Shown piece by piece: positions 44,906 to 56,682 of a DNA stretch of 64,000 nucleotides. The notes beneath the pieces were generated by a model. That model made no database searches and was not told the DNA's origin. It was given only the letters and a program-made list of their open reading frames with translations. The first letter of the stretch is position 1. Each line of letters opens with the position of its first letter. Origin of the DNA: Limnomonas spitsbergensis (taxonomy: Eukaryota; Chlorophyta; Chlorophyceae; Chlamydomonadales); contig JAYJMM010000122.1 in the NCBI GenBank assembly GCA_037349105.1, forward strand, positions 1,488,001 to 1,552,000, read 5' to 3'. The translations under genes were made by a program, and so were the position numbers.

Positions 44906-46493
44906 CTGTGAGAGGGGGCATTCGAGGCGACGGGGTGGGCTCTTGCGTCGCGGTGGCCACTGTGCACACATATTCGGGCATGCTGCCATGCCTCCTACTT
45001 TTCCCTCTTCATGTGTACTACCGTAGCATCATAGTTTTTGAACCCTGCAGTGGAGTATTGATATGAGTGTTTCTCTCATGGGGCTCTCTTTGTGGCATTG
45101 ATTGGTTCCAATTCGACGGACTTAAACCCTCCACCCTGAACCTGGCCTTGCAGCTCGGCTCAGGCGCTCAGATCATGTGCATGAGCACTGTGACGCTGCT
45201 GCTGGCCACCCTGGGCTTCCTGTCCCCGGCGTCTCGGGGCGCCCTGCTCACCACCGCCATCATCTTGTACGTGTGGCTGGCCATCGTGGCCGGCTTCACC
45301 GCCGTGTATGCGTGGGGCCTCATGGAGCGCTCCTACAACGGCTGGCCGATTGTGTGCGGGACAGTGGCCGTCTTCTTCCCCGGCATCGTCATCACCATCT
45401 TCACGGTGATCAACATGGTCATCTACCACACAGGTGCAGGTAAGAGAGGGGAGGGGGGCCGCTGCCATGTGGAGGCTGAGGATAGGCTGCCAAGTGCTGA
45501 GCAAGGCACGGCACCTCGATGCAGCCTTTCACTCCTCGATAAGGAGTTCAATGTTTGTGAAGGACGGAATGAAGGCTGCTGATAGCTTAAGGATTATTGA
45601 TGCCGCAGGTGCTGGCTTGCTGTTATGTCCAGACTCCGGAGTGGGGATGGCGTAAGGTGAACAGCAACATTCTGCAACACCTAGGACACATTCAGGACCT
45701 GATGGGTGGGTGACCCCTCGCAGGCACGAGCGGAGCGGTGCCCATCGGCATGTACTTTGGCATCGTCCTGGTCTGGTTTATGGTGTCCATCCTGCTCACC
45801 TTTGTCGGCGGCTACATCGCGCTCAGGATGCCGATCAAGGACCACCCGGTCAAGACCAACCAGATTCCGCGACACATCCCCCCAGCGCCCCTGGCATCCA
45901 AGCCTACGGTCCTTTTCTTCTCAGGTGCGTGTTGAGCCTGGGGCTGAGTCCATTCACCGAGGGGCATGCGTTGCCCCTCTGGGCTGGGTCAGCTGGCAGA
46001 TGCCTGTGCTAGGTAGGGCGCATATTTCTTTACTCTGAGTCAAGCCGAGAGGCCACATGTCGTTCTTATGACTCGGAACCAGGCGTCCCGCAATCCTCCG
46101 CTGTGTGTATGCTTTCCGTCTCGCAGCTGGCGTACTGCCTTTCGGGACCATTTTCATCGAGCTGTACTTCGCCATGACCTCGATCTGGCTTGGCTACTTC
46201 TACTACCTGTTCGGATTTGTGTTCCTCATCGGGCTGCTCACCGTCGTCATCAATGCTGAGATCTCGGTGCTGTGCACTTACGTGCAGCTGTGTGCGGAGG
46301 ACTACTGCTGGTGGTGAGTCATGGGTGTCACTCCGGGAGGTAAAGAGGGGATCCATCCCCAACAGCTTTTGTTTCCCAAGGGGTGAGGTATGCGATGAGG
46401 CTGCCTTTTGAACAAAGAGGAAGAAATAAGCAGACTCTGCGATCTCAATGGTTCATGTCTCATGTTCTCCTGCAAGAGGCCTTGCAGCCGAAC

Positions 46494-46643
46494 TACTGCT
46501 GTGCCATTGCGCCGTAATTCAGAAAGTGTGCAAGTAATTACAGTCCCGGACTGGTAAAAAGTAACTGAATTTGCCTTGAAATTACGGTGATTGAAAGTCA
46601 GCTTTGCAATTTAGCCACCGTAAGGACCGTCATCACATCACTG
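46494..46643. mobile_element. hAT-like 150-bp element in TM9SF intron 8, unit 3
   Basis: Copy of 28619-28768, flanked by AGCCGAAC on both sides. Confidence 0.6.
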
Positions 46644-46990
46644 AGCCGAACTCCCTCTCAGGGTGACCGGCCTGATGCTCAGTCACCCCCTTTCCGCGTC
46701 ACCGAGTCCCCATTATACGTTCCCTGGCTTGACGCGGCGGTAATGCTGCCCCTGGCTGCAGGTGGCACTCTTTCCACCGCGGCGGTGCTGTGGCCGTGTA
46801 CGTGGCGTTGTACGCGCTGGGCTTCCTCATGAGCTCCCTCTACACACTGTCCGGCTTCATCCCGGTCCTCATCTACCTCAGCTACATGACCATCATCATC
46901 TTAGGGGTTTACTTTGCGATGGGCACGGTCGGCTTCCTGTCGTCCTACATGTTTGTATACTACATCTTCAAGGCAGTCAAGTCGGACTGA

Positions 46991-48333
46991 GCTGCCCAGA
47001 TCTGTCTAGCGGGAGTGCTGGGAGACGTCATGTGTATGGCTATGCATTTCGTCGGGAAGAACGGCTTCCGAGGCCACGTTTTCTGAACATTGGGCTTGGC
47101 AGTGCGTTTGGATAGTAGTTGTAGGCGCCTTGTTAACGCGCAAGTTCTTGAAATAAATCGTCATTTTTTTGGGTCGGATCTCCCAGGGGATACTTGCAGG
47201 GGATTACAGAAAAACGCATTTCAGTTTCTGCTGGTAGGCACTTTGTGCACTGCTGCATACTGAGGCCAGATAAAGGAAATGATGGGAAGTTCGTTATAGT
47301 TAAGGTTGCCAGGTACACCCCATTTGTTTTTTGAGCAGTGCAAAGCGTGGGAAAGGTCATACCGTTTTCTATGTTTGGTGTCCTCTGTCTGGACCGGCAG
47401 TCTGGAGTCTGGACACCCTTCAGTCAGTGTGTGCGGCAGGATATCTGCTAGGATCCCTACCCAACTGCCACGGCCTGCATTCTCTGAAGGTAGAGCTCGC
47501 AGTCAGGCCTACCAATCTCAGATGTAACAGTTTTAACAAGCCATGCATAGGACCCTGCCAGTAACTCCCACAAGCCCTGCCACCCTCCCAGACAACAGGT
47601 GTCGCTTGAAGAAGGTGACTGTTTTTCCTATTCGGTAATCCATAATTGCAATTGTCATTTGTTTAGGGTCACACAACTGGCACTAGTGATCCAATCACAG
47701 AGCAGCCAGCCACATAATTTTACAAGCACCGGTATAACAAAACCTGACACACACTAGCTATACTGGCGTGGCTGACCTGCAATATTAACTACGATTAAGT
47801 TGCTGCAGCTGAAAGCACAGCCATGTAATGACATGAAACGACAATTTAAACAGGGTGCATGCTCAGCCTGTCTGTTCGAGGATTGTAAGCGGATACTGAC
47901 TCTTTACCAAAAGCAAAAACGAGCGCCCTCATATGATTGATAGTTGAGTGCGCAGATAAACAGCTATCATATACCGGTATCACATTTATACTCCTGACGC
48001 CTGTACTCATAATTGTACCGTACGCCATGCACAGTAATATATACATTATATTTTTCTCAAGCTCTAGCCGGACTGGCCAGAGGAGCGTGGCCTGGCCGCC
48101 TGGGCTACAAAACTAACAACACTGTCTCGGGGCCAACAGCAATGGGAACACAAAAATAAACCTGACATGAGAGTGACAATGTAATAATTCTGCAATGCCG
48201 ACAATCGCAGCAACGAATTGTTCGCAGAGTCAAACTATTCATGCCATCCATTCAGTAACATCCCAGCATGATGGTGCACTAAAGCGCGTCAAGTCACTGG
48301 GTGATGCTGCCACCTCCCCCTCTACACCGCAGC
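46991..48333. other. Convergent 3' intergenic region, unit 3
   Basis: Near-identical to 29116-30458; no gene seen. Confidence 0.45.
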
Positions 48334-50600
48334 CTACAGTCCAGCCTCATACACCAGCAGAGAGGGCTGCAGCTCCTTGGACATCGGGGTGCTGCAAACA
48401 GCTTCCCAGTCCCCCACCAGCTGGGCATTGTCGTCGTCAATCATCACCCACATCCGCAGCTCCTCGCTCAAGACAAAGGTGACGTAGTGGTGGCAAGAAA
48501 AGCTCACCACACTGCGCAGGCGGTGTGGCCGACCCGGGGCGGCATCCGAAGACATCTTGAAGACGCTTGCCAGGTCGATCTCACATGCATGTGCCAGCGC
48601 CTCCACTGTGCCACGGACCGATTCTTGCTTGACCTGTTGGGGCACGTGGGGCAATGAATGCCATCAGGAATGTATTGGCAATCAGGATAGGCCAGCCACA
48701 TTAATCCAAGATTCTGAAAGCATGGGCTCATGACCAGCAGGTATGGAACCAACAGCCGCCTTTCTTACCCGCACAGATTTCCACGCTACTGTCAGGGCGA
48801 ACACAGCAGGCCGCCTCTGCAGTGTGGTCAGAACCCTGCCGCGGCCTGGCGCGTCGGCCTCCACCAGCCGTGCCTCAAACGACGACGAAGGCATGGCCTT
48901 GGACACTTCCTGGAGGCGCTCAGCCGCTACCACATGAAAATCCTGCACAAAAGGGTTTAGGGTCAAGGGTTCAGCCACCACGGGAAAATCCTGCACAAAA
49001 GGATTTAGGGTCAAGCAACCTCCTGAAAGTCCTGCACAGAAGGGTTAACGGTCAGGGTTAAGGGTTTAGCAACCACAAGGAAGTTTCGTGCAAAAGGCTT
49101 AAGGGTTTAGCCACCACGTGGAAATCCTGCGCAAAAGGCTACAAGGAAAACATGAGCATACGCACTCAGAGGCCAAGGAGCACTCGGGGAAATCGGGATG
49201 GCAAAAGCAGAGACGCCACTCTGATACTCCACCGCCTATCGTGCCTGGAGCTGAGCACCTTAGTTGAGCTTCCTGACCCAGCCCGCGATCCATGGACACA
49301 TTACCCGACACTGCCCAGCCTCACCATGGTGTGCGCCTGCACCTTAGCAACACCCAGGTCTTGGGGGCTCTGGCCCAAGGGTGCAGCTGTGGGAAGCGAG
49401 GGACCCTGCCTGCCCTTGCCCCATGCAGGGCGAGGCGGGGGGAGAGGGGGGGCTGCAGCCATGGCGGCCGGCGCCAACTTGTGCTGCACCTCGATCTTGT
49501 CCTGGACTGTCAGCTGCATGTCCAGCTGGTCCAGGTGCAGCATGTCCATGATGATCTCTAGAATCTCGGAAGCATCATACATGTCGCATGTGCTCCCGTA
49601 GACCATTGAGCGGGCGCACAGGCTGACACGCATGTCCCGCACGGACAAGGTGGCGGCGCCGTTGTGGCCTGCCTTGGACATGGCCCTGAAGAGGTTCCAA
49701 ACAGCCAGCAGCATACGCTTGTCAATAGCGTTTACTACCAGCTTTTCGATCCGGCTGAGCGTCAAGCTCAGAATGAGCACCCTGAGGCTGGATGTGTGCC
49801 ACATGGCCTGCACAGCCCCATTGAGGAAGCAATTGTTGTCGCCATTGGCATTCTCCAATCCCAGCACCAGGGATAGGGCGTGCGGCGGCGCAGAAACATC
49901 GCCGCCGTCGCTCGCAGTCGCCGGAGACTCAAAGCGCCCACCCGGCAGCTTCCGCAGAAAAGGAATGGTGGCCGGTTTCGGCGAGGGCAGCGGCTGCTTG
50001 AGCTTCTTCTTATTCTTCTGCTCCTGCTGCTGCAGTGCTGCGGGGTTTGTTGCGTCAGTTTTTGACTGTTGCTGCTGTTGCTGCTGTTTCTGCTGCAGCT
50101 GTTGCTGCTTGCCCTGCCCTTTGCCCTGCAGGGTCTGCACAAGGGACACCCCCGGCTTGTGAGGCGATGTAGCGGCCGCGGACCGCGGGCAGGCTGAGGC
50201 ATGTCCTGGCACGCCCTTTGCGACATGGGAACAGCTGCTGCTGGGAGACCGACTGGACACCAACGGTACCAGGTCGGCGCAGCCCTTGATGCCCGGCGGG
50301 GCAGCGGCCTTGGAGGACCAGCTCATGTTCTTGCTGAGGGACGGTGTATAGGTGCAGGGGGAGGAGAAGGAGGGGGAGGAGCTGCGCTGCATGTCCCTTT
50401 CACTGTCGCTCCCGTCACTGTTCTCCACAACCGGGTACAGCGGTGTGGTGGGGCTTTGAGGCGGAGAGGCTGTGGTAGACTCCTTGGTTGACGGCCTCAT
50501 GCCAGTGCCCCGGTCAGGCATACGCACAGGCTGTGTAGCAAGCAGCATGGATTGCTGCTGCTGCTGCTCCTGCCGCTCCTGCTGCTGCTTCTGATGTTGT

Positions 50601-50632
<32 letters not shown>

Positions 50633-50662
50633 CTGTTTCTGCTGCTGCTGCTGCTGTTGCTC

Positions 50663-50712
<50 letters not shown>

Positions 50713-53700
50713 TCTGCTGCTGCTGCTGTTGCTGCTGCTGTCGCTGCTGCTGCTGCTGTAGCTGCTGCTGCTGCCGCTGCTGTTGCTGTTGGTGTTGCTG
50801 GTGTTGGTGTTGGTGTTGCTGCAGTTGGTGTTGCTGCTGCTGTTGCTGCTGTTGCCGCTGGTGTTGGTGTTGGTATTGCTGCGGCGGCAACTGCCACGCC
50901 ATAGGCCTACAGGCCTGAGCTGCACCATTGAAATCAGCAGGCTTGCTTCCAGGCTGCTGCTGCTGCTGCTGGGGTGGTGGGGCAGGTGGCCGCAGCGGCC
51001 CCGCCTGTTGCAGCTGCTGGGGCTGCGGCATGGGAGCGCTCATGTGGTGGTGAATGAGCCCCATGTGACCGATATGGCTCATCTGCTGCATGTGCTGCAT
51101 GTGGCCCATCTGCTGCGTGTGGCCCATGTGGCCCATGTGGCCCATCTGCTGCATGTGCTGCATGTGGCCCATGCTGTCCATGTACATCCCCGTGGGCATG
51201 CCTTGCATCCCCCTGTGGGGCTGGAGCATGCCATGCAAGCTGTGCGCCATAGGCATTGGGGGATGGACGGAGCCCTGTAGGCCGGGCTGTTGCTGCTGCT
51301 GCCGCGGCAGGGGATCGTGCTGTGGGTGCTGGTGCAGGGACATGCCTGGCCCAGGGCCCATGTTGCTGATGGGCTGAGGCGGCATCATGATCCGAGGCTG
51401 ACTGGGGTTGAAAGGCTGAGGCGGAGCTGAGCATGTGGGCTGAGGCGGTGACCTGGTAGCAAGGCCCCCCTGCGGCATAGGCACTGCTGATTGCGACACC
51501 TCCCACCTTGGAGCCGTCACACCAGCACCCAACACTGCATGTACCAGGGTCTGCTGTTGCTGCTGCTGCTGCTGCTGCCACTCAGACAAGGCATTGCCCA
51601 CAGACGCGGGTTGTGGGCGGCCCTGGTAGGGTCTGTCTGAGCGTGACTGACCGATGTCTCTGCTGGCCAGCTGGCTGCGGCCTGTGCGGCTGCCCATGAT
51701 GATGCCTCCAGCACCCTGGCTGCAACCGTAGGGATGCTGCAGCTCCCCGGGGCTTGGCAGAGTGCAGGAAGCGGCTGCCAGGGCCACGGCCTCCTGCTCA
51801 TGCTGGCACAGCCTCTCATCGGCGAGAAAGCCACTCTCGTCACACGCCTCATCAGCGGGCAGAGGGGCGGGTGGACCGGTACCCTGAGGAACAAAGCAGC
51901 AACACTACTTGAGACACAGAGCAAACAAACATGGCAACAGATAATGTAACCTTATGAGGTTGTCGTGGGCGGAGGCTGATGCAGGTAAGAAGGGGCAGGG
52001 TCAGGAGATTTAAATCAGGGACAGGAGACACAGCTGAGGGTATGAGATTGCCGTGAGCGATGTCCAAGGGTTTCAGGCAGGTGAGGCCAGGCAATCATGA
52101 GTGAAAAGGGGGCTAGGGAGTATCAGCCATACTAGATCTCGATCAGGCAAGCTGAACACATCACCTCAACCGCAAGCCAAGGTTGGTTCTATCACTTGAA
52201 CATCTCCCTCTGTTCAGCAGCCCCAGCAGCGAGCCTCCCCAATATAAACACACACACACACACTCAAAGTACGTGTATGAGGGGCAGGCAGGCAGAGCGC
52301 AGGTATTATTGAAGCAGGTGACAGTTGGTAGCCTGCCAATCAGCCCAAACAACTCAAAAAGAGCGCGTTACGGTAACACAATATATTCAATATGTGTTGT
52401 TCAGCTGTCCATCGAGAATAAACTAAATCCTTAACTTTGAATGCATCTTGCATCCCAGCTGGTTGTATTAAAAATACCTGCACACACACAGGAACACACA
52501 TCGTATGCCCCCACCTGCTTTTCCACGCTCTCCCGGTGAGGTTCCACATCTGGTGACAGATCCAGGATGCCCTGATCCTTGCAGACCTTGGCCCCCTGCA
52601 AGGCCATGTCGGCAGGAGGCGGCGGGTGCGTGTTGGCCCCCTGCATGGCCATGTCGGCAGGAGGCGGCGGGTGCGTGTTGGCTCCCTGCATGGCCATGTC
52701 GGCAGGAGGCGGCGGGTGCGTGTTGGCTCCCTGCATGGCCATGTCGGCAGGAGGCGGCGGGTGCGTGTTGGCTCCCTGCATGGCCATGTCGGCAGGAGGC
52801 GGCGGGTGCGTGTTGGCTCCCTGCATGGCCATGTCGGCAGGAGGCGGCGGGTGCGTGTTGGCCCCCTGCATGGCCATGTCGGCAGGAGGCGGCGGGTGCG
52901 TGTTGGCTCCCTGCATGGCCATGTCGGCAGGAGGCGGCGGGTGCGTGTTGGCTCCCTGCATGGCCATGTCGGCAGGAGGCGGCGGGTGCGTGTTGGCTCC
53001 CTGCAAGGCCATGTCGGCAGGAGGCGGCGGGTGCGTGTTGGCTCCCTGCATGGCCATGTCGGCAGGAGGCGGCGGGTGCGTGTTGGCCCCCTGCATGGCC
53101 ATGTCGGCAGGAGGCGGCGGGTGCGTGTTGGCTCCCTGCATGGCCATGTCGGCAGGAGGCGGCGGGTGCGTGTTGGCTCCCTGCAAGGCCATGTCGGCAG
53201 GAGGCGGCGGGTGCGTGTTGGCCCCCTGCATGGCCATGTCGGCAGGAGGCGGCGGGTGCCTGTTGGCTCCCTGCATGGCCATGTCGGCAGGAGGCGGCGG
53301 GTGCGTGTTGGCTCCCTGCATGGCCATGTCGGCAGGAGGCGGCGGGTGCGTGTTGGCTCCCTGCATGGCCATGTCGGCAGGAGGCGGCGGGTGCGTGTTG
53401 GCCCCCTGCATGGCCATGTCGGCAGGAGGCGGCGGGTGCGTGTTGGCTCCCTGCATGGCCATGTCGGCAGGAGGCGGCGGGTACGTGGGCTTGGGAGTCA
53501 CGGTATCCACGGCCGCATCCCCTGAGGACTTCACGCTGAAAGCGTCGCGGGTGTGGCCTGGGGGACAGGGTGGGACAGGAGGGATTAGGTAGGATGGACG
53601 AGGACTTGCAAAGGGTGGCCCGGACTAGCAGTACGTGCCATGGCATACAACACAGAAGCGCAGGCCACTGTAATTATTTCAGGGCGGTAGGCTACATTTC

Positions 53701-56682
53701 AGCTACATCATGCCAGCATAGCCTAAGGAAGGGGAGCCTAGTGCAGTTAGGCCTGAAGCTTGATCCAATTTTAGTCCCCAAGGCCCACTGATGGCTGCCT
53801 GGTAGGCCCGCAAAGGATGCCTGGCGCACACTTAAAAAATAACTATGGCAAATGTGTCCCTGACGCCAATACCCCAGGGTCTAGGGCCAAAAAACCTGAT
53901 GTCTCCCCCTCCCCCTGATGGCAACAGTCCACATTCTCAGGAAATGCAATTAGCAGGGCACGCAGAGCATAACTCAATTCAGAATAAATTAGGCACTGGT
54001 GATGCATGTCGCCCTGCCTGCGTACCTGCCATCAGCTGCTGCTTTTGTTTCGCAGCGGCCCGCTTTGCTCCCTTCTTTCCCTTGGGCTTGCTAGCCTGCT
54101 TGGCAGCTGCACACTGTACTTGCGCAACCTGCATGGATGAGGCAAAGTCAACAGGACTCAATCAGCTGCCCGGGACAGTCCCCACAAGCCCATACCCAAG
54201 GCGGGAATGATGGTTCAGCATGATCCAGTCAGCCGCGATACACGCACAGCACACATGTAGACATGCTGTTCAGGGTAAGCATATTGCAAAGATGAGTGTC
54301 AGCTAGGCAGATGAGTGCACCACACACACACACACGTACACACTCAGTATGTACCCACCTGTTTGTCCTCGTCCTTCATCTCCTCTACCACACTCCCATC
54401 GTTTGTGGCAGGAGGTGACGTCAGCATGGCCTTCAGGTCCACATCATCCACAGTCACACTAACAGCAGTGGGCTTCACGCTGCTTGTATCATGAATGGGG
54501 CCTGGGAGACGGGACAGGAATGCATGACTTAGGGAGGATGGCATCAGGGCAGAATGACGAGGACTAAGGTGATGCTGGCTGGTAGCTTGTTATGCTGATG
54601 GGTGGCAACACTCAGTCAGGCTGTAGCGAGGTATTCAAGCACAGGCCCCAGCACTGCATATTTCAGGGTGCTGCAGCCACAATTCAGCTACATCATGGCC
54701 CACAGCCTCGAAAACCTGGTGCAGAAGCAAGCACTGCTGCTGGGGCCACCGGCTGTAGGCCGGTCAAGGTTTGGTCTCCATTTGATCATTGGTGGCTGCC
54801 TCGCGGCCCCGTTTATATGGTGGTATGATGCACAACTTCGCACTGGAAAACACTGGCAGCTCATTTAAGTATCATGACATATCATGCATGCAGCATGGCA
54901 CTTGAAAGGCAACCAGATTGAAAGAAAGGGAGAAAAACGAGGCACTGATGCTGTTTGCCTCCCTGCCTGCTTACCTGCTACTGCCTGTGGCTGTTGCTCC
55001 GGTTTAGCCATGGACAGCTTCTTGTCCTGTTTGAGCTTGCGGGCCTGCTCTTTGGCCTTGCGCTGATTAGCTTGTGAAACATGCAGCTATGAGGGAAGGT
55101 CGACAAAGGTTAGATAAGCTGCATGGCACCGTCCCCGCTGACAGTCCAGGCAGGAAGAATAATACAGCACAGCATGAACCAAATAGCCAAAATAGAGCCC
55201 CAGCTAGCACAAAAGGGAGGAAGAAAAATACGTCCCGCATGCAGGGACGTCGGTGAGGGTTAAGGAAACAGTGCGGCATGAGCCGCATCGCCGCAGCACA
55301 CAAGTCTACAAGATTTTAAGCTTCTCATGGCAAGGTTCAGGGTCCTGGGATAATAAGGGAAACTCAGGGCCACGCCGTAGGCTCGGTATGACTGAGGCAT
55401 GGGCCGCATGGCACGCAACGCTTCATAGTCACTGAAACAACACCTCTCTCCTTACTACTGCTGAAAACGTGTTACACTCGGCTCATCACCGCTATCAGCC
55501 ACATCCATTAACTTGCAAAGCCTACTGTCTATGGGGCCAAGGTGGTGCAGGAAGTCTTGCTGCTTGGGCCTCTGGCCGTAGGGCTACTAGGTGACCTGGC
55601 ACACGCACATGGCAGCCATGCTTCCTACAACAGTGGACCCAGAATATCTCGACAGACACCTCCTCAGTCCTCACCCGTCGTTTTCTCATGATGAACCTGG
55701 ATCTTGGATGGATGGGGTCTATTTGCCTGTAGCCTCAAGTGGGCTGGCAGGACTGAGGGGGCTCCTCTGCGTCGCTGGGCTGCCTATGCGTGGGCACTGT
55801 GGGCAGCGTAAGTGGGGATGAGGGTTGAGCAGAAGGGATCAGATTTATTTGGTTGGCGGCAGCCAGAGAGCAAGGCGGTGCGGGAGCAGTGCGGGGCATG
55901 CATTTGGATTTCGTTTAGGGTTCAGTTTATAGCAGGCACCCAACGAGATCGAGGCTACAGCCAGCAGTGACGCACTCATGCGTGCGTGCATGGCATGGGG
56001 CACTGTTTATCAGGCGAGGGTAGCGAGGGGGTTGATAAGTAGGCGCAGATCGTCTGCATGACTCAGTAGATAATATCTGAAGCTTTGTTTTAATTGAGGG
56101 ATGCCAGATTTGGTTGCGCCGACAGGGCAAGCAAGGGGGGGGGCAGGATGCATGGATGCATGGCCCCGAAAACTGCGCTGCTGCAGTACAACATTTAAAA
56201 CGACTGGTCCAGCCCTCCAGGCGCCCACCAAGCCATGTATGGCATGTAGCCATACGTCAATGGATGAAGGATAGGAGGGATGGCCGAGTACCTTGCATCA
56301 AGCCAGCAAGCAGGGGAAGGAAAGGCGGGCTGTGTTCGTTGGAGGCTCGCTCACCAGGTATGTCGAACGAAGACGCCTTGGAGACAGAAGGCGTAGAATC
56401 GATGACAATCGCTTCTACGATAACGCTGGTGAGAGCCTGCAGTTGTGGCCTTCGTTGCTTGTGAGGCGATCCGTTGACAGGGATCGATGGGACTGACGGA
56501 TGACGTACGGCCGGGCGTGTTGCGAGAGCAGGGGTGACACCGGTGGGTGACAAGCAGCAGGCGTTGATGTGAAGAGCACACAAATGCCTGAAGTGATTGC
56601 CGAAATGAAAATATTGTGGGAAACAAGAGAGTTGGCGATGTATTATACGGATGTGTATGGCGGGCGCGGCATTGGCGCTCAT
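48334..56682 (-). CDS. USP-family deubiquitinase, unit 3 (about 1,588 aa)
   Basis: Exons in coding order: 56682-56355, 55070-54975, 54501-54359, 54128-54026, 53557-52515, 51904-49325, 48942-48769, 48633-48334, giving 1,589 codons with stop and no break. The catalytic Cys box (GDNNCFLNGAVQAM) and His box (HHYVTFVLSEELRMW) are intact. Differences from unit 2 are small: a slightly shorter polyQ tract, STPMSK for STLMSK near the end, and substitutions in exon 1 (PVNGSPHKQRRPQLQ). The exon 1 donor is GTGAGC instead of GTAAGC. The exon 6 acceptor is the CAAGTAG/TGT form. All three units therefore appear able to encode a catalytically competent enzyme. Confidence 0.72.
50555..50880 (-). repeat. CAG/CAA polyglutamine tract, unit 3
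   Basis: As in unit 2 but five codons shorter overall across exon 6, with one CAG changed to GAG (QQEQQ). Confidence 0.85.
52590..53489 (-). repeat. 45-bp coding VNTR in USP exon 5, unit 3 (20 copies)
   Basis: Same length and almost the same order of variant units as unit 2; at least one GGC/AGC variant differs (plus strand GCCCC versus GCTCC near 53040). Confidence 0.9.

Larger units (their letters stand above)
42494..46990 (+). pseudogene. 5'-truncated, frameshifted TM9SF copy, unit 3
   Basis: Pieces: 42494-42967, 43447-43665, 45154-45433, 45724-45924, 46127-46313, 46762-46990. It shares the unit 2 truncation point and the one-base loss in exon 4. The C terminus is FKAVKSD as in unit 1, so the unit 2 K-to-E change happened after units 2 and 3 separated. 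Confidence 0.88.
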
